Origin: Odiellus spinosus
Lineage: Eukaryota; Arthropoda; Arachnida; Opiliones; Phalangiidae
Assembly (NCBI GenBank): GCA_963920705.1
Contig: CAWUCO010000002.1
Coordinates: forward strand, 62,001 to 126,000
Direction: 5' to 3'
Length of the DNA: 64,000 bases
Shown: positions 22,052 through 33,639 of the stretch, in pieces
How positions within the stretch are numbered: the first letter of the stretch is position 1
Layout of the letters: each line of letters begins with the position of its first letter
Notes under the pieces: generated by a model
Databases searched by the model: none
What the model was told of the DNA's origin: nothing
Seen by the model: the letters and a program-made list of their open reading frames with translations, nothing else
Program-made: the position numbers and the translations under genes

Positions 22052-22389
22052 CATTCGCTGTACAATTTGTTATGGTCAACGGCGTCTGCTAAGCAAGAAA
22101 AGAAGATGACTAATTATTAGACTTTCAAGGGGCTTTAAAAATCGCAGAAAGTCCCTTTTGAAGATGTTTACATATACAATAATGGTTTACCCAAAATCAA
22201 TTGAAGACGTGAAGGAACTGATTTCCATTAAAAACCTAGGCTATCTACAGACTACATTCTATCTGTACTCTAACGACATGAAAGTTGGGCTATTACACAT
22301 AATTTGGGGTGATAGAGTTATTTTCATGTATTATATCTTCGACGTTTGTAGTAAAAACGAATCCATTTCAAAACGAAATTGAGACAACA
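22052..22389. other. Fragment of the composite element interior and an unassigned open stretch
   Basis: About 22075-22145 resembles 46980-47060 in the composite element (gtctgctaag, agaaaagaag, ggctttaaaaa). From 22158 to 22382 the + strand is open for 74 codons from an ATG, but without splice support, a recognised motif or a second copy. It could belong to the 5' side of the LINE that follows. I do not call it a gene. Confidence 0.35.
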
Positions 22390-22520
22390 AAAAATGGCTG
22401 ACACTTCAATTCCAAGAAGTAATATATGGTGAGCATACATAAATCCTTATAATTACAAATAATTTAAAATAAAACAAAAGCCCAGCTGCCTGAGCTCTGT
22501 ATTGTCTGATAACATAAACT

Positions 22521-23249
22521 ATGGAGAAAATAATGGTAGAACTCCAACAAATGAATCAAAATTTTGATAAAAAATTTAGCTATGTCAAAGACAGTCTCGA
22601 TGCGATTTCCACTCAATTAGTGAGTACAAATCAAAAAATGCCTAATATTGAAAAAAACATCAATTCTATAAATATAAAAATTAACGATCTAGAGACCCAA
22701 GTAGGAGTATTACCAGCCATAAAATTTGATATTGATAAAATGAAAGACGCTTTTAGAGAAGAGTAGCGTGATTTTGCTAGAGAAATTGAAAAGAATAGAT
22801 TCAAACTAGAAAATATGGACGTGATGTCCAGAAGGAACAATATCACTATCAAGGGCTTATTGGATTCAGAAACTGAAACTAGAGATGGTTTAGCTTCTAC
22901 GATAAGAGAGCTGTTACACGACAAATTAAAAATAGAAATGGTAGTTAATCCGAGCAATGTTTACAGAAGAGGCCCATTTATACAAGGAAAGTCTAGATTT
23001 ATAATTTTCAAGTTAGATACTTACGAGGAGAAACTAAATATACTAAAAAAGAGCTACAATTTGAAAGGCCAAAACACTTACCTAGAACATGACTATACTC
23101 CCTTACAGGAAACCGCGCGATACGAACTTCGAACTTTTGCAAAGACTAAACTACCAGAAAAATTCAAATACATTAGTGTAAACCAAATAACAATTGGAAA
23201 ACATACCTTTAAATATGAATTTGCTACTGGCAAAATCATACAACTTTAA
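22521..23249 (+). pseudogene. LINE ORF1 (L1-ORF1p-like RNA-binding protein) with an in-frame stop
   Basis: ATG at 22521. The first 80 codons are rich in Met, Gln, Lys and Asn with heptad-like spacing (predicted coiled coil). TAG at 22764-22766 interrupts the frame, which then continues to 23249 (SRRNNITIKGL, an RRM-type start, and a basic/aromatic C-terminal part). Total about 242 codons. In related elements ORF1p trimerises and binds element RNA. The single stop is probably a point mutation. Confidence 0.75.
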
Positions 23250-23325
23250 TCCCACCCTAAGTGGGTTATTTTTATGTTTTTTTTTCTATTTAATATCCTC
23301 GGGTTATATTTTGCTGATTTGTAAT

Positions 23326-26240
23326 ATGGTAAAGATATTATATCAAAATATAAGAAGTGCAAGTGCTAATTTATCATACTTTATATGCAATACGACTTTT
23401 TCTTTTCCGGAGGGAATTGATATAATCCCCCTTACGGAAACATGGTATTTAGGGTCTTACTCAACTTACCTTCTTAACTATAACTTTACGGGCATAGGAC
23501 GTGAGGATGGGATTGGAGGAGGCGTGGGTTTTTTTATCAAAGATAATATAAACTTCGAGGTTATAGAAGATCTTACAGTAATGGAAGACAATTTTGAATC
23601 CTACGGAGTTAAAGTTAATAATATAAATATCTGTATGCTATATAGACCAGGGGGTGGAATCCGTGACTTCCTAGTAAAATTCGAAAATATCTTACAAAAA
23701 ATAGGCTCACTAAACTCTAAAAATCTTATAGTAGGCGACTTTAATATAGACCTTTTGACCTCCAATAATGACGTAGACTCCTTACTAGATCTAACTCGGA
23801 GCTATGGCTTAAACCAGTTGGTGGACGTCCCCACTAGAGTTACTACCACTACCAAAACACTCATAGACCACTGCTACTCTAACTTTTACTCCGAAATCAA
23901 AGTTTTAGGCGACTGGGACGTCACGGACCATTACCCGATTCTCATTAATATAGACACTCCACTGAATACCGAGAGTAAAATAAATATCAGAAACTTCTCG
24001 AACAAATGTATTGATCAATTTACCCAAGCAATAGGGACCACTAACTGGGAGGAATATTACGAGTTAGATAATGTGGATGCAGCGTGCTCTTGGTTACTAG
24101 ATAAAATAAATTATAATATAAATCAATACGGTATCGTCCCAATTGATCGACTTTTAAGTGATCGAAACCAGTTTTTTGGATTAAATGATCGAAATATTTA
24201 GGTTAGGTTAGGTTAGGTTAGTTTTTTAACTCAATCGATCATATGAAATTCGATCATTTCGACCCAAATCAATAAATACTGCCCAATAATCACGATAAAG
24301 AAGAATGCTAACGATAAGGGTTTAAAAAGTAACAATTGGATAAACTTAGAAGTTAAAAACCTTATCAAAGAAAAAAATAAGTATAAAAAACGGGCTAAAC
24401 TGTCACCAACAGAAGAAAATATTAACCTTTACAAAAAACACAGGAACCGCTGCAACAATATAATTAGAAACACGCGTAATAACTTTTTCCGCACACAAAT
24501 ATTGGCCCAGTCAAATCTAAAAGATAAATGGAAAGTAATAAATAGCCTCTTGGGTAGAAATAAGCAAAATAAAAATCAAAACACTATTGGAATTACTCCG
24601 GATGATCTTAACAAATACTTTAATAAACCCGCGCCTCCTCCAACAATACACCCTATCCAAAACACCTACGATTGTGTTAAGGATATTCCAAATACTATTC
24701 CAATTACTATATATTTAACTCCAGTAGACGAGAAAGAAATATTGGCGATAATTAACCACCTAAGTGAAGCCTCGGCACCAGGGGCTGACGGGATCACCTC
24801 GAAGTTAATTAAACGATCTAAAAGATATCTACTAAAACCGTTAACCTTCTTAGTTAATCTTACCTTTATAAAGGGAAGCTATCCTCAAATTTTAAAAAAC
24901 TCATTAATAATCCCAATTTACAAGCAAGGTGATCCCGCCAGTCCCAACAATTATAGACCAATAACCCTCCTCTCTATTATAGCAAAATATTAGATCGTAG
25001 CTTCAATGACAGACTAACCAGCTTCTGTGAGAAATACAAGATATTATCACCTAAGCAATTCGGCTTCCGGAAAAATAGAGGAGTCGAATTCGCAATAGCG
25101 GAACTGTATAAGGGGCTTGTGGAAGCTTTAGATAAAGGGAAGTTCGCAATCGGAGTTTTCCTGGATTTGAGGAAAGCTTTCGATACTATCAACCACGAAC
25201 GCCTACTCCACAAGCTCTTTATATCAGGAATTAGAGGCACCGCGTACTATTGGATAAAGTCCTACTTGTCAAACCGTAGAAGTTGTACAAAAATAAACGA
25301 TGGTATATCATCATCAGAAGTAGTCAAAAATGGAGTACCTCAGGGATCGATAATATCACCTCTTCTCTTCAACATATTTATAAACGACATAGTAACCACG
25401 GTCGATGATGGCTCTCTTATCCTATACGCGGATGACACAGCAGAAACAGATAGCGATCTAAACTTTGATCTTTTAATGGATAGAGCTAATTACAAACTCC
25501 AACTAATTAGTATATGGTTAAAAAATAACCTATTGAGCCTAAACATGGACAAAACGGTTTATCTAATATTTACAAACCCCGGTAAAGCAATCCATCCCCA
25601 TAGAAATGTAATTATTGATGGCACAATCATAAAACGAGTACAGGTAACTAAATATTTGGGTCTATGGATCGATGAAAAACTTAACTGGAATGCTCACGTT
25701 ACTACGATAGCAAAGAAAGTATCATATGGAATTTACCTTATTGCAAAAAGCAGATCTTCTTTCACTTATAAATTATGTATTCAACTCTATTATACAATAA
25801 TATACCCCCATCTAACATATTGCATAGCAATCTGGGGCAATACCTCAATCAGTAATCTTAACCGACTACTGATTCTACAGAAAAGAGTTATTAGAATAAT
25901 AAACAGACAGCCATATCTAACACACACTAAGCCGCTGTTTATAACATCGAATATCTTAAACGTTTTCCAGATTCGGGTCTATTGTTCGGTAGTATTTATT
26001 CATAAATGTATCTCGTCAACTTGTCCTAATCTATTTGAATTAGCTAGCCAAAGTCGCTATAACATGAGAGTAAAACCATTTTTGAAAATTCCTTATGCCA
26101 GAACTACGCGTAAAATAAATTCTATATTTTACACGGGTGCAAAAAACTACAACTCTTTATATACCCCTGATATAAAAAATATGAATCAGTTTAAAAAACA
26201 AGCGAAATTATCCATAGCCGTGCGTAACTTCACTTCGTAG
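23326..26240 (+). pseudogene. LINE ORF2: APE endonuclease and reverse transcriptase, disrupted
   Basis: ATG at 23326 starts an exonuclease-endonuclease-phosphatase domain with YQNIRSA, LTETW, GDFNIDLL and TDHYP, the expected catalytic positions. The frame is broken by a 144-bp gain (24144-24287) with a stop. It resumes at 24288 through a linker and GADGITSKLIKRS and NNYRPITLLS motifs. One base is lost near 24987, and the frame then runs to 26240 with DLRKAFDTI, GVPQGSIISPLLF and the catalytic YADDT. About 920 codons in all. No RNase H domain. The clade (L2, CR1 or a relative) cannot be fixed by eye. Confidence 0.88.
24144..24287. mobile_element. 138-bp insertion carrying TTAGG telomere-type repeats, with 6-bp target duplication
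   Basis: The LINE frame is exactly restored if 24144-24287 is removed. CCCAAT at 24138-24143 is repeated at 24282-24287. The insert has 4.8 copies of TTAGG at 24198-24221, flanked by TGATCGA-type motifs in inverted orientation (about 24144-24195 and 24234-24262). Either it is a small element using a telomere-like core, or telomere repeats were added during insertion. Confidence 0.75.
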
Positions 26241-26284
26241 AATTGTAATAGAGTGTGATGAAGCTCTTTAGACTCTACTGAGCC

Positions 26285-26315
26285 GTGGCCTAAAAGTCTT
26301 GCAAGACTTGGCCAC
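26285..26315 (+). promoter_or_regulatory. 3' UTR hairpin of the LINE
   Basis: GTGGCC and GGCCAC enclose the perfect palindrome AAGTCTTGCAAGACTT. In L2/CR1-type elements a 3' stem-loop is recognised by the reverse transcriptase. The role here is inferred from position. Confidence 0.6.
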
Positions 26316-26426
26316 CCTTTTCCGATTTGTAACTTTATTTGAGCATTACAGAAAATAAAGATAAAGATAAAGAAGATAAAAAGAATAAAGAATTTTAATT
26401 GAGATCTGTTATTTAAAAAAGGTAAC

Positions 26427-27510
26427 CTAGAATTTATCCGTTCAAATGTATTTGTATCCATTCCAAATTTGATAACGTCCAATATAATGGGTATGGTAAA
26501 GTATTTGGTGTTTCCAACGTGAATTAGATAATCATTTTTAGATTGCGACATCATAGCGAGGAACTGCAAAACCATAGCCACAGTTTGTGTGTTTTCGATA
26601 AACACCCCCTTCTTATTAATAACTTTATGAAGAATATCCGTTGGTTGGTAATATTCGCCTCGTAAGGTACCATTTGTTCGATTTAATTGGTTAAACAATG
26701 CAGTCGTTACGTCCAAGTGACTTTTCTACAACGCATTTTATCAGAAAATAAAATTCTGTGGCAATTCATTAGACTGCTTTGTCAAATTCTGAATAGTAAT
26801 TACGGTGCAGTGCAATACGTAACTTTAGAAAACAGCAACAGTGCTTCGAAAATTTCAACTACCAATTACTGGTAAAATAATCGATTACACGATTACTTTC
26901 AAGTTTAACGCGGCAGACAAAGAAGGAAAAGTGTACAGGTTTAAAGTCACAGTCACAAGACTGTTGTACATACTGTTACGAGACAATTATGTCGATGGAC
27001 TCTTAGGAACCGATTAACGGATCTTGGCGATTACTTTTAAAAGTAATAATTACTCTATAACTAGCAATCAGATCCGTCCAGTACTAATATAGCAATAACT
27101 GGAAAATTATGTTATTACTTTTACCCCTGCTTGCCGTTTGAGGACTTTTATGAAAGCTTTGTTTTGCTATCTGTATTAATAGGGTCCTTCCCTTTCTTTC
27201 CCCATCTCCCTTTGTTTTTCGAAAGAGTCTCACAAGCATCAAAACCCCCTTTTGACTGGTCTCATATTATGGTAGAAATGAACACAAAGGTCTACCTGCG
27301 TCAAGTAATAAGACGGTGATGATGTGCTCATGATTGAAACTAAATGCGGCCTTTCAACAATGTCTTCGAATCTGTTAACGTTACAATCTTTATTGACGAT
27401 GTAGCATGTTTTTATGTTTCCAGAGTAAGCCGAAAACAAAATTAGTAGGGCCAATACCCAATTTAGATTCAAAATTCGACTGGTTATGGTGTTGGGTATT
27501 TTTTTATACG
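26427..27510 (-). CDS. Three phase-compatible exons of an unidentified membrane or secreted protein gene
   Basis: Minus-strand exons: 27510-27296 (acceptor cttatttcag, donor gtagac), 26972-26889 (acceptor ctcgtaacag, donor gtaatc, 28 codons) and 26725-26427 (acceptor gcgttgtag, donor gttacc, 99 codons plus 2 nt). Junctions are phase 0/0 and 0/0. The first exon has a hydrophobic segment NWVLALLILFSAYSG. The second is Cys-rich (SCDCDF, FVCRV). The third has N-glycosylation sequons (NRT, NGT), then TDILHKVINKKG. The third exon faintly recalls the GAIN-A region of adhesion GPCRs; this is only a suggestion. The first exon enters in phase 1, so an upstream start exon is missing. Confidence 0.4.
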
Positions 27511-27744
27511 CTGAAATAAGAATTAAAATAACAAGCGAAAATTTGTTTTTGATATAAAGGCTCACAAACAGCCCAATCTTTAATTTCTGTACTAAAATTC
27601 TTTCCTCGAGTTAGAAACACTCAATAGGGGTCGCTTTAAGCGTATCCCTTATAGGGAGGAGCTAGGACAAAAGAGCGAAAAACCGGAGCTCACGGCAAAA
27701 CAGCCCAATTATATCTTCAATCGAACTTAATCCGTACGTTTATA

Positions 27745-28870
27745 CTAGGCCTTTCAGTCGATTCAAAACAATTCCAAACGTTTCGTTTTTGTGTGAACGG
27801 GGAAACCATTTTATCAAAAGGGAATCACTTATTCCAGAAAAGTAATTAACGTCCAGTCGTTACGACTGAAGAAAACAGAAAGCGCGACGTCATAGCCCAT
27901 CACTAAAAAATAGCGAAAAAAAGTCACCACCCCTGCATGCCTTAAGTGATTTTAACTCTTCTAAGCTGATATTTCTAGTCGGGAGAGGGGGACGGAATTG
28001 AGGCTGGCTATAATATCTTCCCTCCCAACTCCGGAATTTCTCCGAAGAATGGCGCTTCCGATTTCACTATTAATTCCGACTGCGGCCGCTGGAGTGTCTC
28101 GAATCAATCGGCTCTTTTACGTAGGTTTAGAACTTTGCCTGTAGCGGTACGCGATTTAACGATAAATACTTTCATGAGTGATGAACTTTTGTTTTTATTT
28201 GAATCAATTTCTCGGAACTGCTTTGAAAATCTGTCTCAACCCGAGTCGGCTTCAACAACCGACAGATGGAAACTACGATAAATCGATTGAGACACTTATG
28301 ATTGAGACGCGAAATTAAATTTTCAGACTAGCATTTTTTCTCATTTCCCCCCGAAAATATTTCAAGTCCATTTAATGATTTTTGATATATTTACGTTTTT
28401 GCAAAAGACTGCAAATATTAAACCAAAAGTGATCCATAAATCTTTGATGTTCCAGTCCGCGTCTGACAATTTCTTCGAGATACGAAAGAAGTGATACGGT
28501 AAACAAACCAAGACATATGGACATCCAAACCTAATTAGAGAAATGTCGTCAATCTTCAAATTGAAATAACAATTCAAGGGAGAATGCATCGATTCCTTAT
28601 CGTTTAAATGGACCTAGTCCAACACTAAACCAAAATTACAAACGAATATTAAACTAGAAATAAATTTAAAACTTACCATCAAAATAGGCTTAGCTGGATT
28701 CATGAAGATATCCAGAACTCCCAGTGTAAGGACTATCAACCAATGATCATGGAGAAGCCGCATTCGGGTCATCGATTAATGTCATTGGTCGGTAGTTCTT
28801 ATATTGGGAGTTCAGGTGATCTCCATGAATCCAGCTAAGCCTATTTTTCAGGTAAATTTTAAATTTATTT
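27745..28870. mobile_element. Fragments of two miniature element families
   Basis: 27745-27835 and 28190-28300 match the CGCGTTCACACTAG family (tcgattcaaaac, gtgtgaacggggaaac, tttctcgga). 28570-28870 is a GGAGAATGC-end foldback copy (aagggagaatgc, ataggcttagctgg and its inverted partner). The orphan exon candidate at 27979 lies between them. Confidence 0.55.
27979..28120 (+). CDS. Orphan exon candidate
   Basis: The acceptor tgatatttctag and donor gtaggt bound 142 nt, open in frame 0 and richer in GC than its surroundings, with SDCGRWSVSNQ near the end. An alternative donor 4 nt later (gtttag) is possible. No partner exon was identified and the opposite strand is also largely open, so this is weak. 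No family recognised. Confidence 0.25.
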
Positions 28871-29302
28871 TTAGTTATTTTTTGGGGTCTTATGTAGTCT
28901 TAAGAGGTCTTGGGGAAGTCTTCCATTATGTCAATAAGTCTTGGCGAAGTCTTAAAGACTTCCCCGAGACTTCTGTAGTGTTCTTGAAGACTTCTTCAGA
29001 TCAGATTAACATTTTTCCGTAAGGGAATTCGCAAGCACGACAGATATGATTATTCAAAATATGTTAAACAAAGAAATGGTATATTTTAACATCAATACCT
29101 CTCTCGATAAGATCGTTAATAAGAATCCCATGGAAACCTCTTGAATCTGACAACTTTTCGATATTATTAAAGTTTGGGTGACGCCAATGGCGCTAGTACA
29201 CGATATCACATAAGGGAAAACTCCGTCAGTAACTGTTGGTGTAAATAATATGTTTGTTTGCTGGAAAATATAGTAATCCTTGTAATTATGTTAAATTGTA
29301 TG

Positions 29303-29734
29303 CAGGGTGACCACTGAAAGTTTGAAAATCCTACATAGGAAATATCTTTGCGAAATATAGGAAAATATAGGAAGAATTTTATGTAAAATATTGGATAAAA
29401 TAAGTGTAAAATATATGATAAATATTAATATTTTAATATGATAATTAAAAGTAGGAACCATGTTTATTATTGCGTCACAACTCTCGCCACCGGTTTAAAC
29501 ACGGTATTAATATGATCCAATTGTTTAAATAGTATGGAATTTTACAGACTATTTTAACTGGAAAATGTACAGTTAAGCTAAAATAATCTTATACAGCCAC
29601 AGCTGACAGTATGATTTATAACTTTACCCTTAACAAGAGATTTTGAGTACAAATATAGGAGATTATAGGAATTGCCATTAAATTATAGGAGAAAATAGGA
29701 AGGAGGTGAAAATATAGGAAACGTGGTCACCCTG
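29303..29734. mobile_element. CAGGGTGACCAC miniature element with 7-bp target duplication
   Basis: Ends are CAGGGTGACCAC and GTGGTCACCCTG. The flanks TTGTATG (29296-29302 and 29735-29741) are identical. The interior is rich in atatagga repeats. An inverted copy lies at about 38877-39318. The terminal bases resemble hAT-type miniature elements, but the duplication reads as 7 bp, not 8. Confidence 0.8.
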
Positions 29735-29883
29735 TTGTATGTCATAATATCACCTACATTACGCAAAAGCATCATTGAAAGAAGTTCCCATTCTGTGCGA
29801 TTTCTTTTGGTCATTTCATTATCACTATGAAAAGTGTAACTAAAAAATAATAAATTTTGAAAAATATCCTTCTCTTATCTTTA

Positions 29884-30330
29884 GAGCTCGGAATTCGTAT
29901 AACTTTTGTTAATTGAATAAGACCATCGTAAATGTCAGTCAGATATTATCTGTTCGCGAACAACATATCCATTTCTTATTCGAGTTAACGTATACCCGAA
30001 TGTAACGGCAAACTTACAATTCGTACTCATTGTTAAAGGAAATTGATAAAAGTTATACGAGTTATTCATTCCCGATAAGAACAATTTGATTTTAACTCAA
30101 ATTGAGATCTCGAGGCTAGAATGTAGTAATTAAGTCGCTGTTCCTTTCAATTTAAATTAATATATAATTATTATATTTCATTCTACACGGATTTTGAGAA
30201 ACGTCATATTTTTATCTTCCCCATTATCCGTTTAAATAAACGCGTAATTTGTTTATTAATCTTAAATTTTATCTCCGGGCCTAATTGGCATCCATTTGAT
30301 ACGCGTCTGTTTATAATTAGTGGTGTTTAT
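29884..30330. repeat. Dispersed repeat family R, uninterrupted copy
   Basis: It begins gagctcggaattcgtataac. Other copies: 49005-49540 (inverted, carrying a 7-bp-TSD element) and about 58664-59060 (same orientation, also interrupted). This copy gives the empty site for the insertion at 58687. No coding content. Confidence 0.75.
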
Positions 30331-30606
30331 ATTAACAAACAATTTATCCGAGATTAAAATATATTAAAAAAGCCTAGTTATCAATGGATATTCTAAATTA
30401 TTTATTATCCAATTCCGAGCCCTAATTATCTTTGAAAATATTTACTTAATTTTGAGAGATGCAATGACAAAATTAAACAAAAGTTTCAGATCTTCAGATA
30501 TTATCGATTCGCAAGTGTTGTTAATAAAACAAGCCAGTTCACCCTGAAAATTATGTCATAGTAATATTCCGAATGTGAAAAAAATTACTAACTATACATC
30601 TATATA

Positions 30607-31009
30607 CAGGGTGTTTCGAAAATGGTGGTAGAACCGAGCTACAGTGGGTTCTATGTGTCATTTTTAGACGAAAAGGTTCTATGAGCTTTTGTCGTACGGG
30701 GCGCCGTTTAAAAGTTACGAAATGAATCATGCGTGGACGACCCCTTATCGTACATTAATAAACGTATACTCAATGCTAAAATCAAATTTTTATCAAGCGC
30801 GTGCTTTTAAAAACCAGCTAAAAAATTAAACGTATTTTATCATTGCGTGCACCTTTATTAATGTAGGTTAAGGGGTCATAAGTACATGATTCATTTCGTA
30901 ACTCTTAAACGGCGCCCCGTACGACAAAACGTCATAGAACCTTTTCGTCTTAAAATGACCAACAGAACCCACTGTATCTCGGTCCTAAAACCAGTTTCGA
31001 AACACCCTG
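30607..31009. mobile_element. Tc1/mariner-like foldback miniature element (CAGGGTGTTTCGAAA)
   Basis: About 130-bp arms are inverted copies, from CAGGGTGTTTCGAAA to TTTCGAAACACCCTG. TA lies at 30605-30606 and 31010-31011. The arms include ggcgccgtttaaaagttacg. No transposase frame. Confidence 0.85.
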
Positions 31010-31177
31010 TATAATTTGTATACTTTAATTATATTCGCAAACGAAACATGCTTCAATCTACTTAGTTTGTTCAAATCTACAAACCTGGCCAACTCTCATC
31101 TATCGCTTATCTTAAATTTATTTATACAAAAAAAATATATAAACCTTCCCTAACTTTCAACCAACAATGACATTAAC

Positions 31178-31463
31178 CGCGTTCATACTAGACCTTGGAA
31201 TCGATTTAAACCGTTTCAAAACGTTTCGCTAGAGTCGTGTGAACGGGAAACAGTCTTTTCTCGAATCGATTTGATTCGATTTCTCGAAACTGCTTCGGAA
31301 ACCAGTTTCATACTGATTCGGCTGGTTTCAAAAGCTGATAGATGAAGCTACAATAAATCAATCAATAAAGATAATGCGTGAACATGTGAAGCTTAAAACG
31401 ATTCCTGGCGATTCGAATATCTGTTTGACTTAACCGTTTCAAATCATTATGACCGTAGCTATA
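31178..31463. mobile_element. Miniature element, CGCGTTCACACTAG family
   Basis: It runs from cgcgttcatactagacctt to atgaccgtagct and includes ttggaatcgatttaaaccg and tttctcgaaactgcttcgg. It lies 57 bp upstream of a 7-bp-TSD element. Confidence 0.7.
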
Positions 31464-31519
31464 ATATCCCCTTAAATTAATTTTTCCAAGAAAATATGTA
31501 AACTTTGCAAAACTATAAT

Positions 31520-31840
31520 CAGAAGCCGATGAAACCCTCCTTTGAAGTCTACTACTCCAATGTTCCATATAGGGCTCCTCTCTGTATGGGTAAAATTCCC
31601 AATTTTACGAATTAGAAGGGGTCCTACTTCATCCCCCCTGTCTAGGGAAAATTGGAAATTCTCTCTCTCCACAAACGACGACGTTTTTGGACGAACTCCA
31701 AGGCTGCTAGAGATATTCGCTCCGAAAACATCTACCGTTAGGAGGCGTACGAATCGCGCCTTTTGAGAGTAACCCATACAGAGAGGGTTAGACAAGACCA
31801 GGGAGTAATAGACTTTAAAGGAGGGTTTCATCAGCTTCTG
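31520..31840. mobile_element. 7-bp-TSD miniature element, intact copy
   Basis: Terminal repeats CAGAAGCCGATGAAACCC and the inverted end (here tcagcttctg). The flanks CTATAAT (31513-31519 and 31841-31847) are identical. 321 bp. No coding frame. Confidence 0.9.
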
Positions 31841-33360
31841 CTATAATCCATCCTCAAAAAATATTATAATTTAAAACTTTTTTCAACTTCCATACATTCG
31901 CTTAGTTTGTCGAAACTAAATTTGTAATCGAAATTTTCAATACTGGCTCTTCTTGCATTCATTTACATTCTCTCAAAATAATATTTGCTATTACATAAAT
32001 TTAAGTAATAATGTTTGAAAACAGAGAAATTATCAAGTTCTTACTCTTCTTACAGCTATTCCCAAAACCATTTTGAATGAAAACAATCTACAAATAAATT
32101 AAAATCAAATAAAACTCATTTTTAGTAATAATAACTTATCAATTATAGGTTATAGTTTAGTCTATAAAAGGTTATAGTTTTTAATTAAGCAATCTCGTTT
32201 GACTAGGGGTTGGCGTTTGGATAAAATTATCAGCTAATTTTGCGATTAAGATTAACCCTAAATGTTTTGTTAATTTGATACTTTAATTATCTTCAAAAAC
32301 AATTATCTAAAAACAAAAATCACTCCGTTTTCACTAACGGTTAACCGTTTATCCATTGGACAAAGGCTCGAAGTTAAAATGAATAATATTTATCTTGAAA
32401 TTTCGCTTCGAATTTTTTTGAACAATACGACGGCGGTCATCGATTATTCGGACTAACGGTGAAATAAATATTACTTTCAGGAATATCTTCAACAATTCTT
32501 GGAAAGTATTACGCAAATACGCGTTAGAAACAATATTTATCGTATATTTGTTAATCGCGTCATTAAAATATTTCAAAAAGTTTTTTAATTTAATCGAAAA
32601 CTCGCTTACAAGTTCGGTAATTAACCAAGGATAAACCGGAATAACCGGTTAATCGCGGATAATCGATTAATTTGGATTTAAAATTATTTATAAACAAACT
32701 TTAAATGGCTAGATGCCGTTATATTAATACAAATATTCCTATTTGATAAATTAATCTAATTTTTTCGTTATTGAGGTATTTCACTTAAAAATAATCGAAA
32801 ATGGTTATTATTTATCGTAATTGTGGTACGATTATTATCTCTTAATGATGTTGTTCTTAATTTTTGCACCCGCATCTTATCAAAGGGTAAAATTTCATCC
32901 AAACGCCGAGCCCTACGTGCGAGTACTAACTAAGGATCATACGGAATTGTTTAAAAACCTCAGAGCTTGACAAAGATGTGGATAATACTACATAACTTGG
33001 GTTCGAACTTCGATACGTTTCACTTTATATGCTTTAATAGAGACAACTACATTAATCATTTTAATAGAACTAGGCTACGTGTAGAAAATTCAGATTCAAC
33101 AACCAATGTTTTTCTGTTATAAATACATTTGTCTCCTATCATATAGTTATTATTATTATTTCTGATGACGTATTCTTACATCATTTATCGTGGTATTGAT
33201 ATGTTTATTGCGTTAGATTCAAGTCGTATATCACCCAGTTGTCACGAATCATTTAAAATAAGAAATGTACCTATCGAAAGATATCCATATAGCAACGGAA
33301 AATTGGGTAACTCAACAAAAACAGAGTCATTTGCCGTATCTATTATAAGTTATACGCACA
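31841..33360. other. AT-rich stretch without recognised genes
   Basis: No tandem array or paired inverted repeat of note. An open stretch at 33165-33392 lacks splice or motif support. A repeat shared with 40463-40740 begins at about 33360. Confidence 0.5.
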
Positions 33361-33595
33361 AATGCTATCAGTTCGCGGTTCTCACTTTTTGAATTGAAAT
33401 ATTCTTTAGTTCATGACGTGATTTTCATAATAATGCGAGAGATTTGCGAATCTTGTTTAAAATTAACTTATCGAAATTTGATCATTTCCGTACATTATCT
33501 CACGTTCTAATGTCGCTAGGTTCTTCAACTTTACTTCTGACGAGCCATAAATGTCAATTTTAAGTTTAATTTTTCTCTAGTTACCGAAAAGTGCT
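33360..33595. repeat. Copy of one arm of the foldback at 40463-40990
   Basis: It shares gctatcagttcgcggtt, gcgagagatt, aacttatcgaaattt and ttttctctagtta with 40463-40740. Only one arm is present. It abuts the 29-bp minisatellite. Confidence 0.7.
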
Positions 33596-33639
33596 TGGCT
33601 AACCTCTTAAATCACGAATCTTTACAAATAAATTACTTT

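Larger units (their letters stand above)
22390..26395 (+). mobile_element. Degenerate non-LTR retrotransposon, L2/CR1-like
   Basis: Two ORFs are present: an ORF1 with coiled-coil and RRM-like parts, and an ORF2 with an APE endonuclease and a reverse transcriptase but no RNase H. A 3' hairpin (26285-26315) and an AT-rich tail of ataaag-type repeats (about 26352-26390) follow, as in L2/CR1-type elements. The 5' end is a guess. The copy is dead: an in-frame stop in ORF1, a 138-bp insertion and a frameshift in ORF2. It ends about 30 bp from the edge of a minus-strand exon candidate. Confidence 0.9.

Noticed and set aside
22158..22382. 74-codon frame before the LINE
   Set aside because: No splice sites, motif or second copy; composition does not differ from its surroundings.
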